Below, one piece after another: positions 56,274 to 64,000 of a stretch of 64,000 nucleotides of DNA; the stretch's first letter is position 1, and every line of letters begins with the position of its first letter. Source of the stretch: Pseudomonas sp. RSB 5.4 (lineage in GTDB: Bacteria > Pseudomonadota > Gammaproteobacteria > Pseudomonadales > Pseudomonadaceae); contig NZ_CP146986.1 of the NCBI RefSeq assembly GCF_037126175.1, positions 4,287,001 to 4,351,000 of the forward strand. Reading direction: 5' to 3'. A program made the translations under genes and the position numbers. The notes beneath the pieces are model-generated. The model was not told where the DNA came from. It did no database searches and saw nothing but the letters and a program-made list of their open reading frames with translations.

Positions 56274-56302
56274 AAAACCGTCTCCTCAAGGCGGTTTTTT
56301 TT
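56274..56302 (+). terminator. Strong rho-independent terminator upstream of yifB
   Basis: AAAACCG-TCTCCTCAAG-GCGGTTTTTTTT with eight Ts. No annotated plus-strand gene ends nearby (ubiK ends 600 bp upstream and has its own hairpin), which implies a short transcript in between. Confidence 0.85.
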
Positions 56303-56430
56303 CGCCTCGAGATTGGTTGACCACTTTCCCGCAACATCCAGTGAAAGTTCGCCCCCGCCTGATCGCCCTTCCCCAACTACCCTTCAAAAACCCGCAGGAA
56401 GCGGTCCCCGATTCAGCTCAAGGAACGACC

Positions 56431-57924
56431 ATGTCCCTCTCCATCGTCCACAGTCGCGCCCAGATTGGCGTCGATGCCCCCGCCGTCACCGTCGAAGTCC
56501 ATCTCGCTAACGGTCTGCCCTCGCTGACCATGGTCGGCCTGCCGGAAGCGGCGGTGAAGGAGAGCAAGGACCGGGTGCGCAGCGCGATCATCAATTCCGG
56601 GCTGCAGTTTCCGGCGCGGCGGATCACCTTGAATCTGGCGCCGGCGGACTTGCCCAAGGATGGCGGGCGCTTTGATCTGGCGATTGCCTTGGGGATTCTG
56701 TCGGCGAGTGTGCAGGTGCCGTGTCTGACGCTGGATGAGGTGGAATGCCTCGGTGAGCTGGCGTTGTCCGGTGCGGTGCGGCCGGTACGCGGGGTGTTGC
56801 CGGCGGCACTGGCGGCGCGCAAGGCCGGGCGGGCACTGGTGGTACCGCGGGCGAATGCCGAGGAGGCGTGCCTGGCCTCGGGGTTGAAGGTGTTTGCGGT
56901 GGACCATCTGCTGGAGGCGGTGGCGCATTTCAACGGGCATACACCGGTCGAGCCTTATGTGTCGGACGGGCTGATTCATGCAGCGAAACCCTATCCCGAC
57001 CTCAATGAAGTGCAAGGTCAGATGGCCGCGAAACGGGCGTTGCTGATTGCGGCGGCGGGCGCGCACAACCTGTTGTTCAGCGGGCCACCGGGGACGGGCA
57101 AAACATTGCTGGCTAGTCGCTTGCCGGGGCTGCTGCCGCCGCTGTCTGAATGCGAGGCACTGGAAGTGGCGGCAATTCAATCGGTCGCCAGCGGCGTGCC
57201 GCTGACCCACTGGCCGCAGCGACCGTTTCGCCAGCCGCACCACTCGGCATCCGGTCCGGCGCTGGTCGGAGGCAGCTCAAAACCGCAACCCGGCGAGATC
57301 ACCCTTGCGCATCACGGCGTGCTGTTTCTCGATGAACTGCCGGAGTTTGATCGCAAGGTGCTGGAGGTTCTGCGCGAGCCGATGGAGTCCGGACATATCG
57401 TGATCGCCCGAGCCAAGGAACGTGTGCGATTTCCTGCGCGCTTTCAGCTGGTGGCGGCAATGAATCCGTGCCCCTGTGGATATCTTGGCGAGCCTAGCGG
57501 CAAGTGCTCCTGTACGCCGGACATGGTCCAGCGTTATCGCAACAAGCTATCGGGGCCGCTACTGGACCGGATCGACTTGCACCTGACGGTGGCGCGGGAG
57601 GCGACAGCGTTGAATCCAACGGTGAAGCCGGGCGAAGACAGTGCCACTGCCGCGGAACGTGTCGCCGAGGCGCGGGAACGGCAGCTGAAACGCCAGTCCT
57701 GCGCCAATGCCTTTCTCGATCTGCCGGGACTGAAACGCCACTGCAAGTTATCCACAGCCGATGAAACCTGGCTGGAGTCGGCCTGCGAACGGCTGACCCT
57801 GTCACTACGCTCAGCCCATCGTTTGCTCAAAGTCGCCAGAACCCTGGCAGACCTTGAGCAAGTCGATGCAATCCGCCGTGAGCATCTGGCCGAGGCGCTG
57901 CAGTATCGGCCGGCGACGCCTTAA
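56431..57924 (+). CDS. yifB: YifB/ComM family Mg-chelatase-like AAA+ ATPase
   Basis: 497 aa. An N-terminal Lon-protease-like domain (1-170, AQIGVDAPAVTVEVHLANGLP, with LPKDGGRFDLAIALGIL) is followed by the AAA+ module: Walker A SGPPGTGKT at 217-225, Walker B GVLFLDELPEF, sensor AMNPCPCGYLG, and a C-terminal helical domain. Homologues named ComM act as helicases promoting branch migration in natural transformation. Start at 56431 with CAAGGAACGACC upstream; a longer frame has no homology. Stop overlaps the convergent DUF4432 gene by 4 bp. Confidence 0.94.
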   Translation: MSLSIVHSRAQIGVDAPAVTVEVHLANGLPSLTMVGLPEAAVKESKDRVRSAIINSGLQFPARRITLNLAPADLPKDGGRFDLAIALGILSASVQVPCLTLDEVECLGELALSGAVRPVRGVLPAALAARKAGRALVVPRANAEEACLASGLKVFAVDHLLEAVAHFNGHTPVEPYVSDGLIHAAKPYPDLNEVQGQMAAKRALLIAAAGAHNLLFSGPPGTGKTLLASRLPGLLPPLSECEALEVAAIQSVASGVPLTHWPQRPFRQPHHSASGPALVGGSSKPQPGEITLAHHGVLFLDELPEFDRKVLEVLREPMESGHIVIARAKERVRFPARFQLVAAMNPCPCGYLGEPSGKCSCTPDMVQRYRNKLSGPLLDRIDLHLTVAREATALNPTVKPGEDSATAAERVAEARERQLKRQSCANAFLDLPGLKRHCKLSTADETWLESACERLTLSLRSAHRLLKVARTLADLEQVDAIRREHLAEALQYRPATP

Positions 57925-59135
57925 TGCTCGGTCAGATCAACCAGCGGTGCCTGCCGCACTTCGGTTTCACGCCCGGCCTGAATCTCGGTCACGCGCTTCA
58001 AGGCTTTATCCACAGCGCCTTTGTCCGCCAGCAGGCTGTAGCTGATCTGAAACTGTTGGCTGGCCTTTGGCGCAATGGTCGGCACCAGATTCAACGGACG
58101 CTGATAGCGGCGGTTGTAGGAAAAACTGGTACCCGGCTCAAGTCCCGTTACATAGCCCTGCCCTTGAGTGTCGGTGTTTTTCCACAGGGAAAATACCGGC
58201 AGTTGCTGCGTATTGAAGCCAACAGAAACGCCAAGACTGCCGGCCTTGTTGTGCAGCACGGCCAGGGTTTCGCCTTTAGCGTCCGCATAAGGCACGACGT
58301 TGTAGACGGTTTCGTCGTAGTCCTTGGTCGGCGCGCGGTAGGTCTGCCAGTCGGGCAGATCGCCCTTGGCCTTGTCGTTAAAAGGCGAAACCTGTTTTAC
58401 CGGAGCCGCAAAACGTGCGCCCTGCTCAAGGAATGGCGTACTGAAATTGCTGTGGTACAGCGCCTGGTATTCCTTTGGATAATCGCCGTTGTTGGTCAGC
58501 GTATCGTTGAGGGCGAAACGCACGCTACCGGGCTCGGTGACCAGTTCGGTGACGACCGAGAAGTCGACTTTCTTGAACGCCTGCTCTTTCAGTTCGCCGC
58601 GCAGACTGATGGCGTAGGGTGGTTTTTCGTCAATGTGCAGGGTGACGCTGCTGGCCGGGATGTTGGCGGCGCGCCCGTGCAGAGTCAGCAACTCACCATT
58701 GTCCATGCCGGGATGGCCGACCCATTCATAACCGCAGCGGGCCACCAGCTCGTTGAAGCCTTCCAGCCAACCCAGGCCACCGCGTCCGTTGAGTTCGATG
58801 AAAGCCGGGTTGACCACTTCCTTGACCGGCGAATCCCAACCCATACGCACACTACCAACAGAGGCTTGCAGGACATTCATGCCGCGGGTCGGCACCACCG
58901 AGAGTTTCATCGTGCCGTTATCGATGTCGACGATGCTGACCCCCTCCTGTCGCCCACCGTGCAAGGTGCGCAGACTCACGGAAAAGGGTTTGTCGGTTTT
59001 CACCCCGAGCTGCTCACTGGTGATGCTCCAGTTTTGCGCGGGTTTGTTGGTGTCGAGGAGTACGTAATCCCAAGCCATGGCGTGGGAAGCAGCAGAGAGT
59101 GCGCCGAGTGCAACGGCGAGTTTGAACGGGGTCAT
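57921..59135 (-). CDS. Secreted aldose 1-epimerase-like protein (DUF4432)
   Basis: 404 aa with a signal peptide cleaved after SHAMA (about residue 21). The mature protein is a galactose-mutarotase-like beta sandwich: VVPTRGMNVLQA, GWLEGFNELVARCGYEWVGHPG, LTLHGRAANIPA, and NFSTPFLEQGARFAAP. The conserved histidine and glutamate residues of DUF4432 seem present, which suggests binding of a sugar or sugar-like ligand in the periplasm. Substrate unknown; single gene. Confidence 0.88.
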   Translation of the reverse strand: MTPFKLAVALGALSAASHAMAWDYVLLDTNKPAQNWSITSEQLGVKTDKPFSVSLRTLHGGRQEGVSIVDIDNGTMKLSVVPTRGMNVLQASVGSVRMGWDSPVKEVVNPAFIELNGRGGLGWLEGFNELVARCGYEWVGHPGMDNGELLTLHGRAANIPASSVTLHIDEKPPYAISLRGELKEQAFKKVDFSVVTELVTEPGSVRFALNDTLTNNGDYPKEYQALYHSNFSTPFLEQGARFAAPVKQVSPFNDKAKGDLPDWQTYRAPTKDYDETVYNVVPYADAKGETLAVLHNKAGSLGVSVGFNTQQLPVFSLWKNTDTQGQGYVTGLEPGTSFSYNRRYQRPLNLVPTIAPKASQQFQISYSLLADKGAVDKALKRVTEIQAGRETEVRQAPLVDLTEH

Positions 59136-59241
59136 GGCAGCAGCCTTTATTGGAGTTGTGCCATTTTTATAGCGCTGCGGAAACGTTTCAGCAAGTGTGA
59201 AAGAGCAAGAGATCGAGTGTTTTACCCAGGATTGGCAGTGA

Positions 59242-59340
59242 AGCTATCGCGAGCAGGCTCACTCCTACAGGGATCTTCAGTGATCACAAACATTGCGACC
59301 AACCGATATACCTGTAGGAGTGAGCCTGCTCGCGATAGCT
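59242..59340. repeat. REP-like inverted pair, ATCGCGAGCAGGCTCAC variant
   Basis: AGCTATCGCGAGCAGGCTCA and its reverse complement 41 bp apart, 29-bp perfect arms, between DUF4432 and the chemoreceptor gene. The ACTCCTACAG end replaces the usual GCTCCCACA. Confidence 0.88.
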
Positions 59341-59354
59341 ATTTCAGCTGTACA

Positions 59355-61331
59355 TCAACGGAAGCGATCAACCTCGGAACGCAAGTCCGCTGCCAGTTTC
59401 TCCAGCTCCTTGGCCGTCACCGCCAGGTTCGACACCACCTCACGCTGCTCACTGTTGGCCAGCGCAATGCTTTGCAGGTTACTGCTCAGCAACGTAGCGG
59501 TACTGCTCTGCTCCTGGGTCGCGGTGGTAATCGCCGCGAACTGCTGGCCGGCAGAACGGCTCTGCTCATCGATCCGCGCCAGCGCCGACGCCACGTTGGC
59601 GTTGCGCGACAGGCCTTCCTGCATCAACAGGTTGCCCTGTTCCATGGTGCTGATGGCGTTGCCGGTTTCCTGCTGGATGCTGTGAATCATCCCGGAGATT
59701 TCATCGGTAGCCTGACGGGTGCGCGAAGCGAGGTTGCGCACCTCATCGGCCACCACGGCGAAGCCACGACCCTGTTCACCGGCACGCGCAGCTTCGATGG
59801 CCGCGTTGAGCGCCAGCAGGTTGGTCTGTTCGGCAATCGAGGTGATGACGCTGACGATGCCGCCGATTTCCTGGGAGCGCTGACCGAGGGTGTTGATCAC
59901 TGTGGCCGTAGTGTTCAGCGCGCCGGCAATTTGCTCCAGCGAGGACGACGCCTCTTGCATCGAGGTGCGACCGATCTGGGTTTGCTGGGCATTTTCCTGG
60001 GCCAGACGCTGGGTGTTGCCCATGTTGTCGGCGATGTTCAACGAGGTGGCGCTGAACTCTTCCACCGCACCGGCCATGCTGGTGATTTCGCCGGACTGCT
60101 GCTCCATGCCTTCGTACGCACCACCGGACAAACCGGACAACGCCTGCGCACGGCTGTTGACCTCTTCCGAGGAGCGGCGGATGTGCTCGACCATGGTCGA
60201 CAGCGCCTGGCTCATCTGGTTGAACGCACGGGACAACTGGCCGATCTCGTCGTTGCTCGACACATTCAGGCGCACGCTCAGATCACCGGCGCCCAGCGCT
60301 TCGGCCTGACGCACCAGATCGCCCAGCGGCTGCAGCTTGCTGCGCAGCAGCCACATCGCCGCGCCCACCGCGATCAACATCGCCAGTAGGCTGCCGATGG
60401 CCAGTTGGGTGCCGACACTCCAGGTGACCGCGCGAATCTCGGACTTCGGCATGCTCGCCACCACCGACCAGGGGCCGCCCTCGAACGGCACGGCAATGCT
60501 GTAGAAATCTTCGCCGCTGTCGCTCCAGAACTGACCCTTGCCCGGGGTCTTGGCCAGGCCGTTGATCACCGGCACCGCTTGATCCAGCGCCTGCACCCCC
60601 GCCGGCGCCACCAGCCATTTGTTTTGCTCATCCAGCAACGCCAGCGAACCGTTCTGACCGATACGGAAACGCTTGAGATTGGCGAACTGGGCGTTCTGCG
60701 CATCGGTGTAGTCGAAACCGACGAACAACACCGCAATCACCTTGCCGCTGCCATCGCGCACCGGGGTGTACTGAGTCATGTAGGAGCGATCGAACAGCAA
60801 GGCGCGTCCGACGTAACCCTGACCGGCCATCAACTTCGCGTAGGCCGGATGCGCGTGGTCGAGCAAGGTGCCGATAGCGCGCGTGCCGTCCTGTTTGGTC
60901 AGGGAGGTGCTGACCCGCACGAAGTCTTCGCCGCTGCGCACGAACAGCGTGGCGACGCCAGCGGTCATCTGCTTGAACTCGTCAACTTCCTTGAAGTTGT
61001 TGTTCAACACTTCGCTGCCCAGGTGCAGGCCCGGGGTTTGAGTGCCTGCAACCGTCACCGGCTCTTCCGGGTGAATGCTCAGGCCCGCGCTGAAGCGCTT
61101 CTCGAACAGCCCGCTCAGGCGCTGGGTGCTTTCGCGCAGCGTGCCGTGGAAGGTGCTCAGTTGGTCGGCCAGCAGCCGCGCCTCACTGGCGAGGTGCTCT
61201 TCACGGGTGGCGAGGTTGGCGGTATCCAGCGAACGCAGGGCAAACACCGTACTGCCGCTGATGACAATCGCCAGTATCACAGCGAGCGCAAGGCCCAGCT
61301 GCGAGGCGATCCGGGCGCGAGGTTGAGACAT
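59355..61331 (-). CDS. Methyl-accepting chemotaxis protein with double-Cache-type sensor
   Basis: 658-aa chemoreceptor. First membrane helix about 10-31, a periplasmic Cache3/Cache2-like sensor (about 35-310, with [16 protein letters not shown] and [25 protein letters not shown]), second helix about 325-345, HAMP (345-400), then the signalling tip [32 protein letters not shown]. The ATG at 61331 with CAGGAGCTG upstream is preferred over a frame 37 codons longer. The ligand is unknown. Confidence 0.94.
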   Translation of the reverse strand: MSQPRARIASQLGLALAVILAIVISGSTVFALRSLDTANLATREEHLASEARLLADQLSTFHGTLRESTQRLSGLFEKRFSAGLSIHPEEPVTVAGTQTPGLHLGSEVLNNNFKEVDEFKQMTAGVATLFVRSGEDFVRVSTSLTKQDGTRAIGTLLDHAHPAYAKLMAGQGYVGRALLFDRSYMTQYTPVRDGSGKVIAVLFVGFDYTDAQNAQFANLKRFRIGQNGSLALLDEQNKWLVAPAGVQALDQAVPVINGLAKTPGKGQFWSDSGEDFYSIAVPFEGGPWSVVASMPKSEIRAVTWSVGTQLAIGSLLAMLIAVGAAMWLLRSKLQPLGDLVRQAEALGAGDLSVRLNVSSNDEIGQLSRAFNQMSQALSTMVEHIRRSSEEVNSRAQALSGLSGGAYEGMEQQSGEITSMAGAVEEFSATSLNIADNMGNTQRLAQENAQQTQIGRTSMQEASSSLEQIAGALNTTATVINTLGQRSQEIGGIVSVITSIAEQTNLLALNAAIEAARAGEQGRGFAVVADEVRNLASRTRQATDEISGMIHSIQQETGNAISTMEQGNLLMQEGLSRNANVASALARIDEQSRSAGQQFAAITTATQEQSSTATLLSSNLQSIALANSEQREVVSNLAVTAKELEKLAADLRSEVDRFR

Positions 61332-61519
61332 GGACAGCTCCTGGCCGAGCCACCGGATCCTCCTTGATCGCAGCACTTGCTCGGAAAATTCTAATAATGG
61401 GGTGAAATCGTGGAGACCGGCACGACGGTTCCACATGCTCATTTTCGGCGGTGAAACCGAATACTTGAGTAAATAGCGGGGTTATGGCGCAAGGCCGGCA
61501 TTGTGCGGGCTCGAACGTT

Positions 61520-62440
61520 TCAGCTCAAGCGCTTGACCAGCGGCAACGCCATGGCGCGCACTTCGCCTTGCAGGAAGTCGCTGAGGCGGCGCAAACGTTC
61601 ACCTCCCGGACGGGTTTTCGGCCACACCAGGTAATAATTCAGTCCGCTGGCGACCGCGGTCGGCCATGGCAGGCTCAGTCTTCCTTGCGCCACATCTTCG
61701 GCAACCATCAGCAAATCGCCCATCGACACCCCGTAGCCTCGGGCTGCGGCGATCATCCCCAGCTCGAGGGTATCGAACACCTGTCCGCCCTTGAGCGAGA
61801 TCTGATCGGACAGGCCCATGTGCTCCAGCCAACTGCGCCAGTCGCGCCGATCCGGAGTCGGATGCAACAGTTCGGTGGACGCCAGACGCGCAACATCCCA
61901 CGGCTGGTCGTTCAGCAGATTGGGCGCGCCCACCGGTATCAGCTCTTCCGGGAATAGCAGGCTGGCTTCCCAGTCGGGCGGGAAATGCCCATCACTGAGC
62001 AGCACAGCGCAGTCGAACGGCTCGTTGTTGAAGTCCACTGAATCCACGTCCATCCAGGCGCTGGTCAGTTGCACCTCGTTACCCGGTTGCAGATGGCGGA
62101 AGCGGCTGAGGCGCGCCAGCAGCCAGCGCATGGTCAGGGTAGACGGCGCTTTCATGCGCAGGATGTCGTCTTCGGCGCGCAAGGTGTTGCAGGCGCGCTC
62201 AAGGGCCGCGAAGCCGTCGCGGATTCCAGGCAACAGCATCCGCGCCGATTCCGTCAGTTGCAGGTTGCGCCCGCTGCGATGAAACAGCTTGCAGGCGAAA
62301 TGCTCTTCCAGCGTCTTAATGTGCCGGCTGACTGCACTCTGGGTGATCGACAACTCCTCGGCCGCGCGGGTGAACGAGCTGTGCCGCGCCGCCGCTTCGA
62401 ATGCGCGCAGGGCATACAACGGAGGAAGACGACGGGACAT
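61520..62440 (-). CDS. LysR-family regulator, GcvA-like
   Basis: 306 aa. N-terminal helix-turn-helix (LPPLYALRAFEAAARHSSFTRAAEEL, QSAVSRHIKTLEEHF) typical of the GcvA subgroup, then the effector domain with GYGVSMGDLLMVAEDVAQG. The ATG at 62440 follows GGAG; the TTG two codons earlier is rejected. Divergent from the MATE pump at 62593 (152 bp), which it may control. Confidence 0.92.
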   Translation of the reverse strand: MSRRLPPLYALRAFEAAARHSSFTRAAEELSITQSAVSRHIKTLEEHFACKLFHRSGRNLQLTESARMLLPGIRDGFAALERACNTLRAEDDILRMKAPSTLTMRWLLARLSRFRHLQPGNEVQLTSAWMDVDSVDFNNEPFDCAVLLSDGHFPPDWEASLLFPEELIPVGAPNLLNDQPWDVARLASTELLHPTPDRRDWRSWLEHMGLSDQISLKGGQVFDTLELGMIAAARGYGVSMGDLLMVAEDVAQGRLSLPWPTAVASGLNYYLVWPKTRPGGERLRRLSDFLQGEVRAMALPLVKRLS

Positions 62441-62592
62441 TCGCAAAGCTCCTATAGCGGGTTAAGACCAACCCGGCAGGATCTTCTCATGATGAGTTTT
62501 AATCATGCCACCCATCCTTTTTATCCCTTTGTGCAAACCCTGCCAAGCGCCGAGAATCGTCGGCTCTCTGTTCCCTCTTTGAATGAGTGGTG

Positions 62593-63996
62593 ATGACCAT
62601 GCAGCATCCCGTGCGTACCGAACTCTGGGCCATCCTGCGGCTGGCCGGGCCGCTGATTGCCTCGCAGTTGGCGCACATGCTGATGGTGCTGACCGACACC
62701 TTGATGATGGCGCGCCTCAGTCCCGAAGCCCTGGCCGGGGGCGGACTGGGGGCGGCGAGTTATTCGTTCGTGTCGATCTTCTGCATCGGTGTGATTGCAG
62801 CGGTCGGTACCCTGGTGGCGATCCGTAAGGGCGCGGGCGACATCATCGGCGCGGCCCGCCTGACCCAGGCCGGGTTGTGGCTGGCATGGCTGATGGCGCT
62901 CGGCGCCGCACTGCTGCTGTGGAACCTGAAACCGGTGTTGCTGCTGTTCGGCCAGACCGAAACCAACGTCCATGCCGCCGGGCAATTCCTCATTGCCCTG
63001 CCCTTCGCCCTGCCCGGCTACCTGAGCTTCATGGCCCTGCGCGGCTTCACCAGTGCGATTGGCCGGGCGACCCCGGTGATGGTCATCAGTCTCGGCGGCA
63101 CCGTCGCCAACTTCCTGCTCAATTACGCACTGATCACCGGGATGTTCGGCCTGCCGAAACTGGGGCTGACCGGCATCGGTCTGGTCACGGCAATCGTTGC
63201 CAACTGCATGGCGCTGGCGTTGGCCTGGCACATTCGCCGGCATCCGGCCTACAACGCCTACCCGTTGCGCGCCGGTCTGTCGCGACCCAATCGTCAATAT
63301 CTGCAAGAGCTGTGGCGTCTCGGCCTGCCGATTGGCGGCACCTATGCCGTGGAAGTCGGCTTGTTCGCCTTCGCCGCGCTGTGCATGGGCACCATGGGCA
63401 GCACGCAACTGGGCGCCCATCAAATCGCCCTGCAGATCGTTTCGGTGGCGTTCATGGTGCCGGCGGGGATGTCCTACGCGATCACCATGCGCGTCGGCCA
63501 GCATTATGGCGCCGGGCAACTGAGCGATGCGCGAATGTCCGGGCGGGTCGGCATCGTTTTCGGTGCGGTGGTGATGCTGGGTTTTGCCATGGTGTTCTGG
63601 CTGCTGCCGAATCAACTGGTCGGGTTGTTCCTCGATCACAACAATCCGGCGTTTGCCGAGGTGATTCGCCTGGCGGTGAGCCTGTTGGCGGTGGCGGCGT
63701 GGTTCGAGCTGTTCGACGGCACGCAGACGATTGCCATGGGCTGTATCCGTGGGCTCAAGGACGCGAAAACCACGTTCCTGGTCGGGCTCGGTTGCTATTG
63801 GCTGATTGGCGCACCGGCGGCGTGGTGGATGGCGTTCCACCTGAACTGGGGGCCGACGGGCGTGTGGTGGGGTCTGGCGCTGGGCCTGGCCTGTGCGGCA
63901 GTGAGCCTGACCCTGGCGTTTGAATGGAAGATGAAGCGGATGATTCGGTTGGAGCCTGCATCAGCAGATCAGTACACAATCGCTCAGGCAGACTGA
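62593..63996 (+). CDS. MATE-family multidrug efflux protein, NorM-like
   Basis: 467 aa, twelve predicted membrane helices in two homologous halves. Begins HPVRTELWAILRLAGPLIASQLAHM with GLGAASYSFVSIFCIG and, in the second half, LGAHQIALQIVSVAFMVPAGMSYAITMRVG. Likely exports drugs or metabolites in exchange for Na+ or H+. Start could be ATG 62593 (behind GAGTGG) or ATG 62599; upstream GTG codons are less likely. The gene ends four bases before the window edge. Confidence 0.92.
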   Translation: MTMQHPVRTELWAILRLAGPLIASQLAHMLMVLTDTLMMARLSPEALAGGGLGAASYSFVSIFCIGVIAAVGTLVAIRKGAGDIIGAARLTQAGLWLAWLMALGAALLLWNLKPVLLLFGQTETNVHAAGQFLIALPFALPGYLSFMALRGFTSAIGRATPVMVISLGGTVANFLLNYALITGMFGLPKLGLTGIGLVTAIVANCMALALAWHIRRHPAYNAYPLRAGLSRPNRQYLQELWRLGLPIGGTYAVEVGLFAFAALCMGTMGSTQLGAHQIALQIVSVAFMVPAGMSYAITMRVGQHYGAGQLSDARMSGRVGIVFGAVVMLGFAMVFWLLPNQLVGLFLDHNNPAFAEVIRLAVSLLAVAAWFELFDGTQTIAMGCIRGLKDAKTTFLVGLGCYWLIGAPAAWWMAFHLNWGPTGVWWGLALGLACAAVSLTLAFEWKMKRMIRLEPASADQYTIAQAD

Positions 63997-64000
63997 GATT

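Larger units (their letters stand above)
56214..56302 (+). ncRNA. Predicted ~90-nt antisense RNA, candidate type I antitoxin
   Basis: Not a known Rfam family that I can name. The 5' segment (56215-56236) is complementary, 21 of 22 bases, to the leader of the minus-strand small ORF (55952-55931). It is followed by a stem-loop GCAGGC...GCCTGC (56241-56267) and a strong intrinsic terminator (56274-56302, T8). An unpaired antisense 5' end followed by hairpins and a terminator is how IstR-1 and OhsC are built. Start point and expression are inferred. The terminator could also simply insulate yifB. Confidence 0.55.

Noticed and set aside
56199..56510. 103-codon plus-strand frame before yifB
   Set aside because: Runs through the T8 terminator and into yifB in the wrong frame; no ribosome binding site. 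The first 20 codons overlap the predicted RNA, so a tiny peptide cannot be fully excluded.

Overview
The window is a chromosomal segment of a fluorescent Pseudomonas, most like the P. fluorescens group. The evidence is the gene order: rho-trxA-ppx-ppk-hemB, algP-FKBP-algQ-dsbB-hemY-hemX-hemD-hemC-algR-argH, cyaA-rnk-cyaY-lptM-lysA-dapF-xerC and sutA-yjbQ-amtB-glnK-ubiK-yifB follow the P. aeruginosa PA5237-PA5290 order from memory. The HemB residues, AlgR, SutA and the GAGCGGGCTTGCTC-type REP pairs are also typical of Pseudomonas. No rRNA, tRNA, CRISPR array or prophage was seen.

Layout. 0-5 kb: end of ubiD, an OafA-type acyltransferase, rho, trxA (all minus). 5.1-9 kb: a GntR/FCD regulator divergent from a four-gene polar amino-acid ABC transporter, which interrupts the trxA-ppx order. 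9.1-15.5 kb: polyphosphate genes ppx and ppk facing each other with an intact ISL3-family insertion sequence in the ppx terminator, then hemB. 15.7-21.9 kb: DedA, fatty acid hydroxylase, ElbB, YaiI, a cytochrome c-FTR1 iron permease and a LysR regulator. 22-26.8 kb: five consecutive envelope genes (two tandem paralogous lipoproteins, YcfL-like, LpoB-like, periplasmic CsgG-like). 27-34 kb: LysE exporter, small MscS, ABC-F ATPase, DUF2390, AlgP, FKBP isomerase, AlgQ, DsbB. 34.3-41.2 kb: hemYXDC, algR and argH; the sensor kinase gene algZ is gone except for a C-terminal remnant. 41-52 kb: GST, small hypotheticals, cyaA, rnk, DUF1289, cyaY, and the lptM-lysA-dapF-DUF484-xerC-HAD operon. 52-64 kb: sutA, yjbQ, amtB, glnK, ubiK, yifB, DUF4432, a chemoreceptor, LysR and a MATE pump.

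The most notable point is the 758-bp gap between ubiK and yifB. The minus strand carries a 28-codon ORF for a basic amphipathic peptide with a perfect Shine-Dalgarno sequence inside a hairpin, preceded by a leader with two mutually exclusive helices. The plus strand, divergently oriented, carries a probable ~90-nt RNA ending in a strong intrinsic terminator. Its 5' end is complementary at 21 of 22 positions to the leader. This is the architecture of a type I toxin-antitoxin pair (as in tisB/istR or shoB/ohsC), and I recognise no named family for it.

Most genes are housekeeping and called with high confidence. Starts were chosen by ribosome binding sites, family lengths and overlaps. Functional statements about unrecognised genes and regulatory sites are inference.
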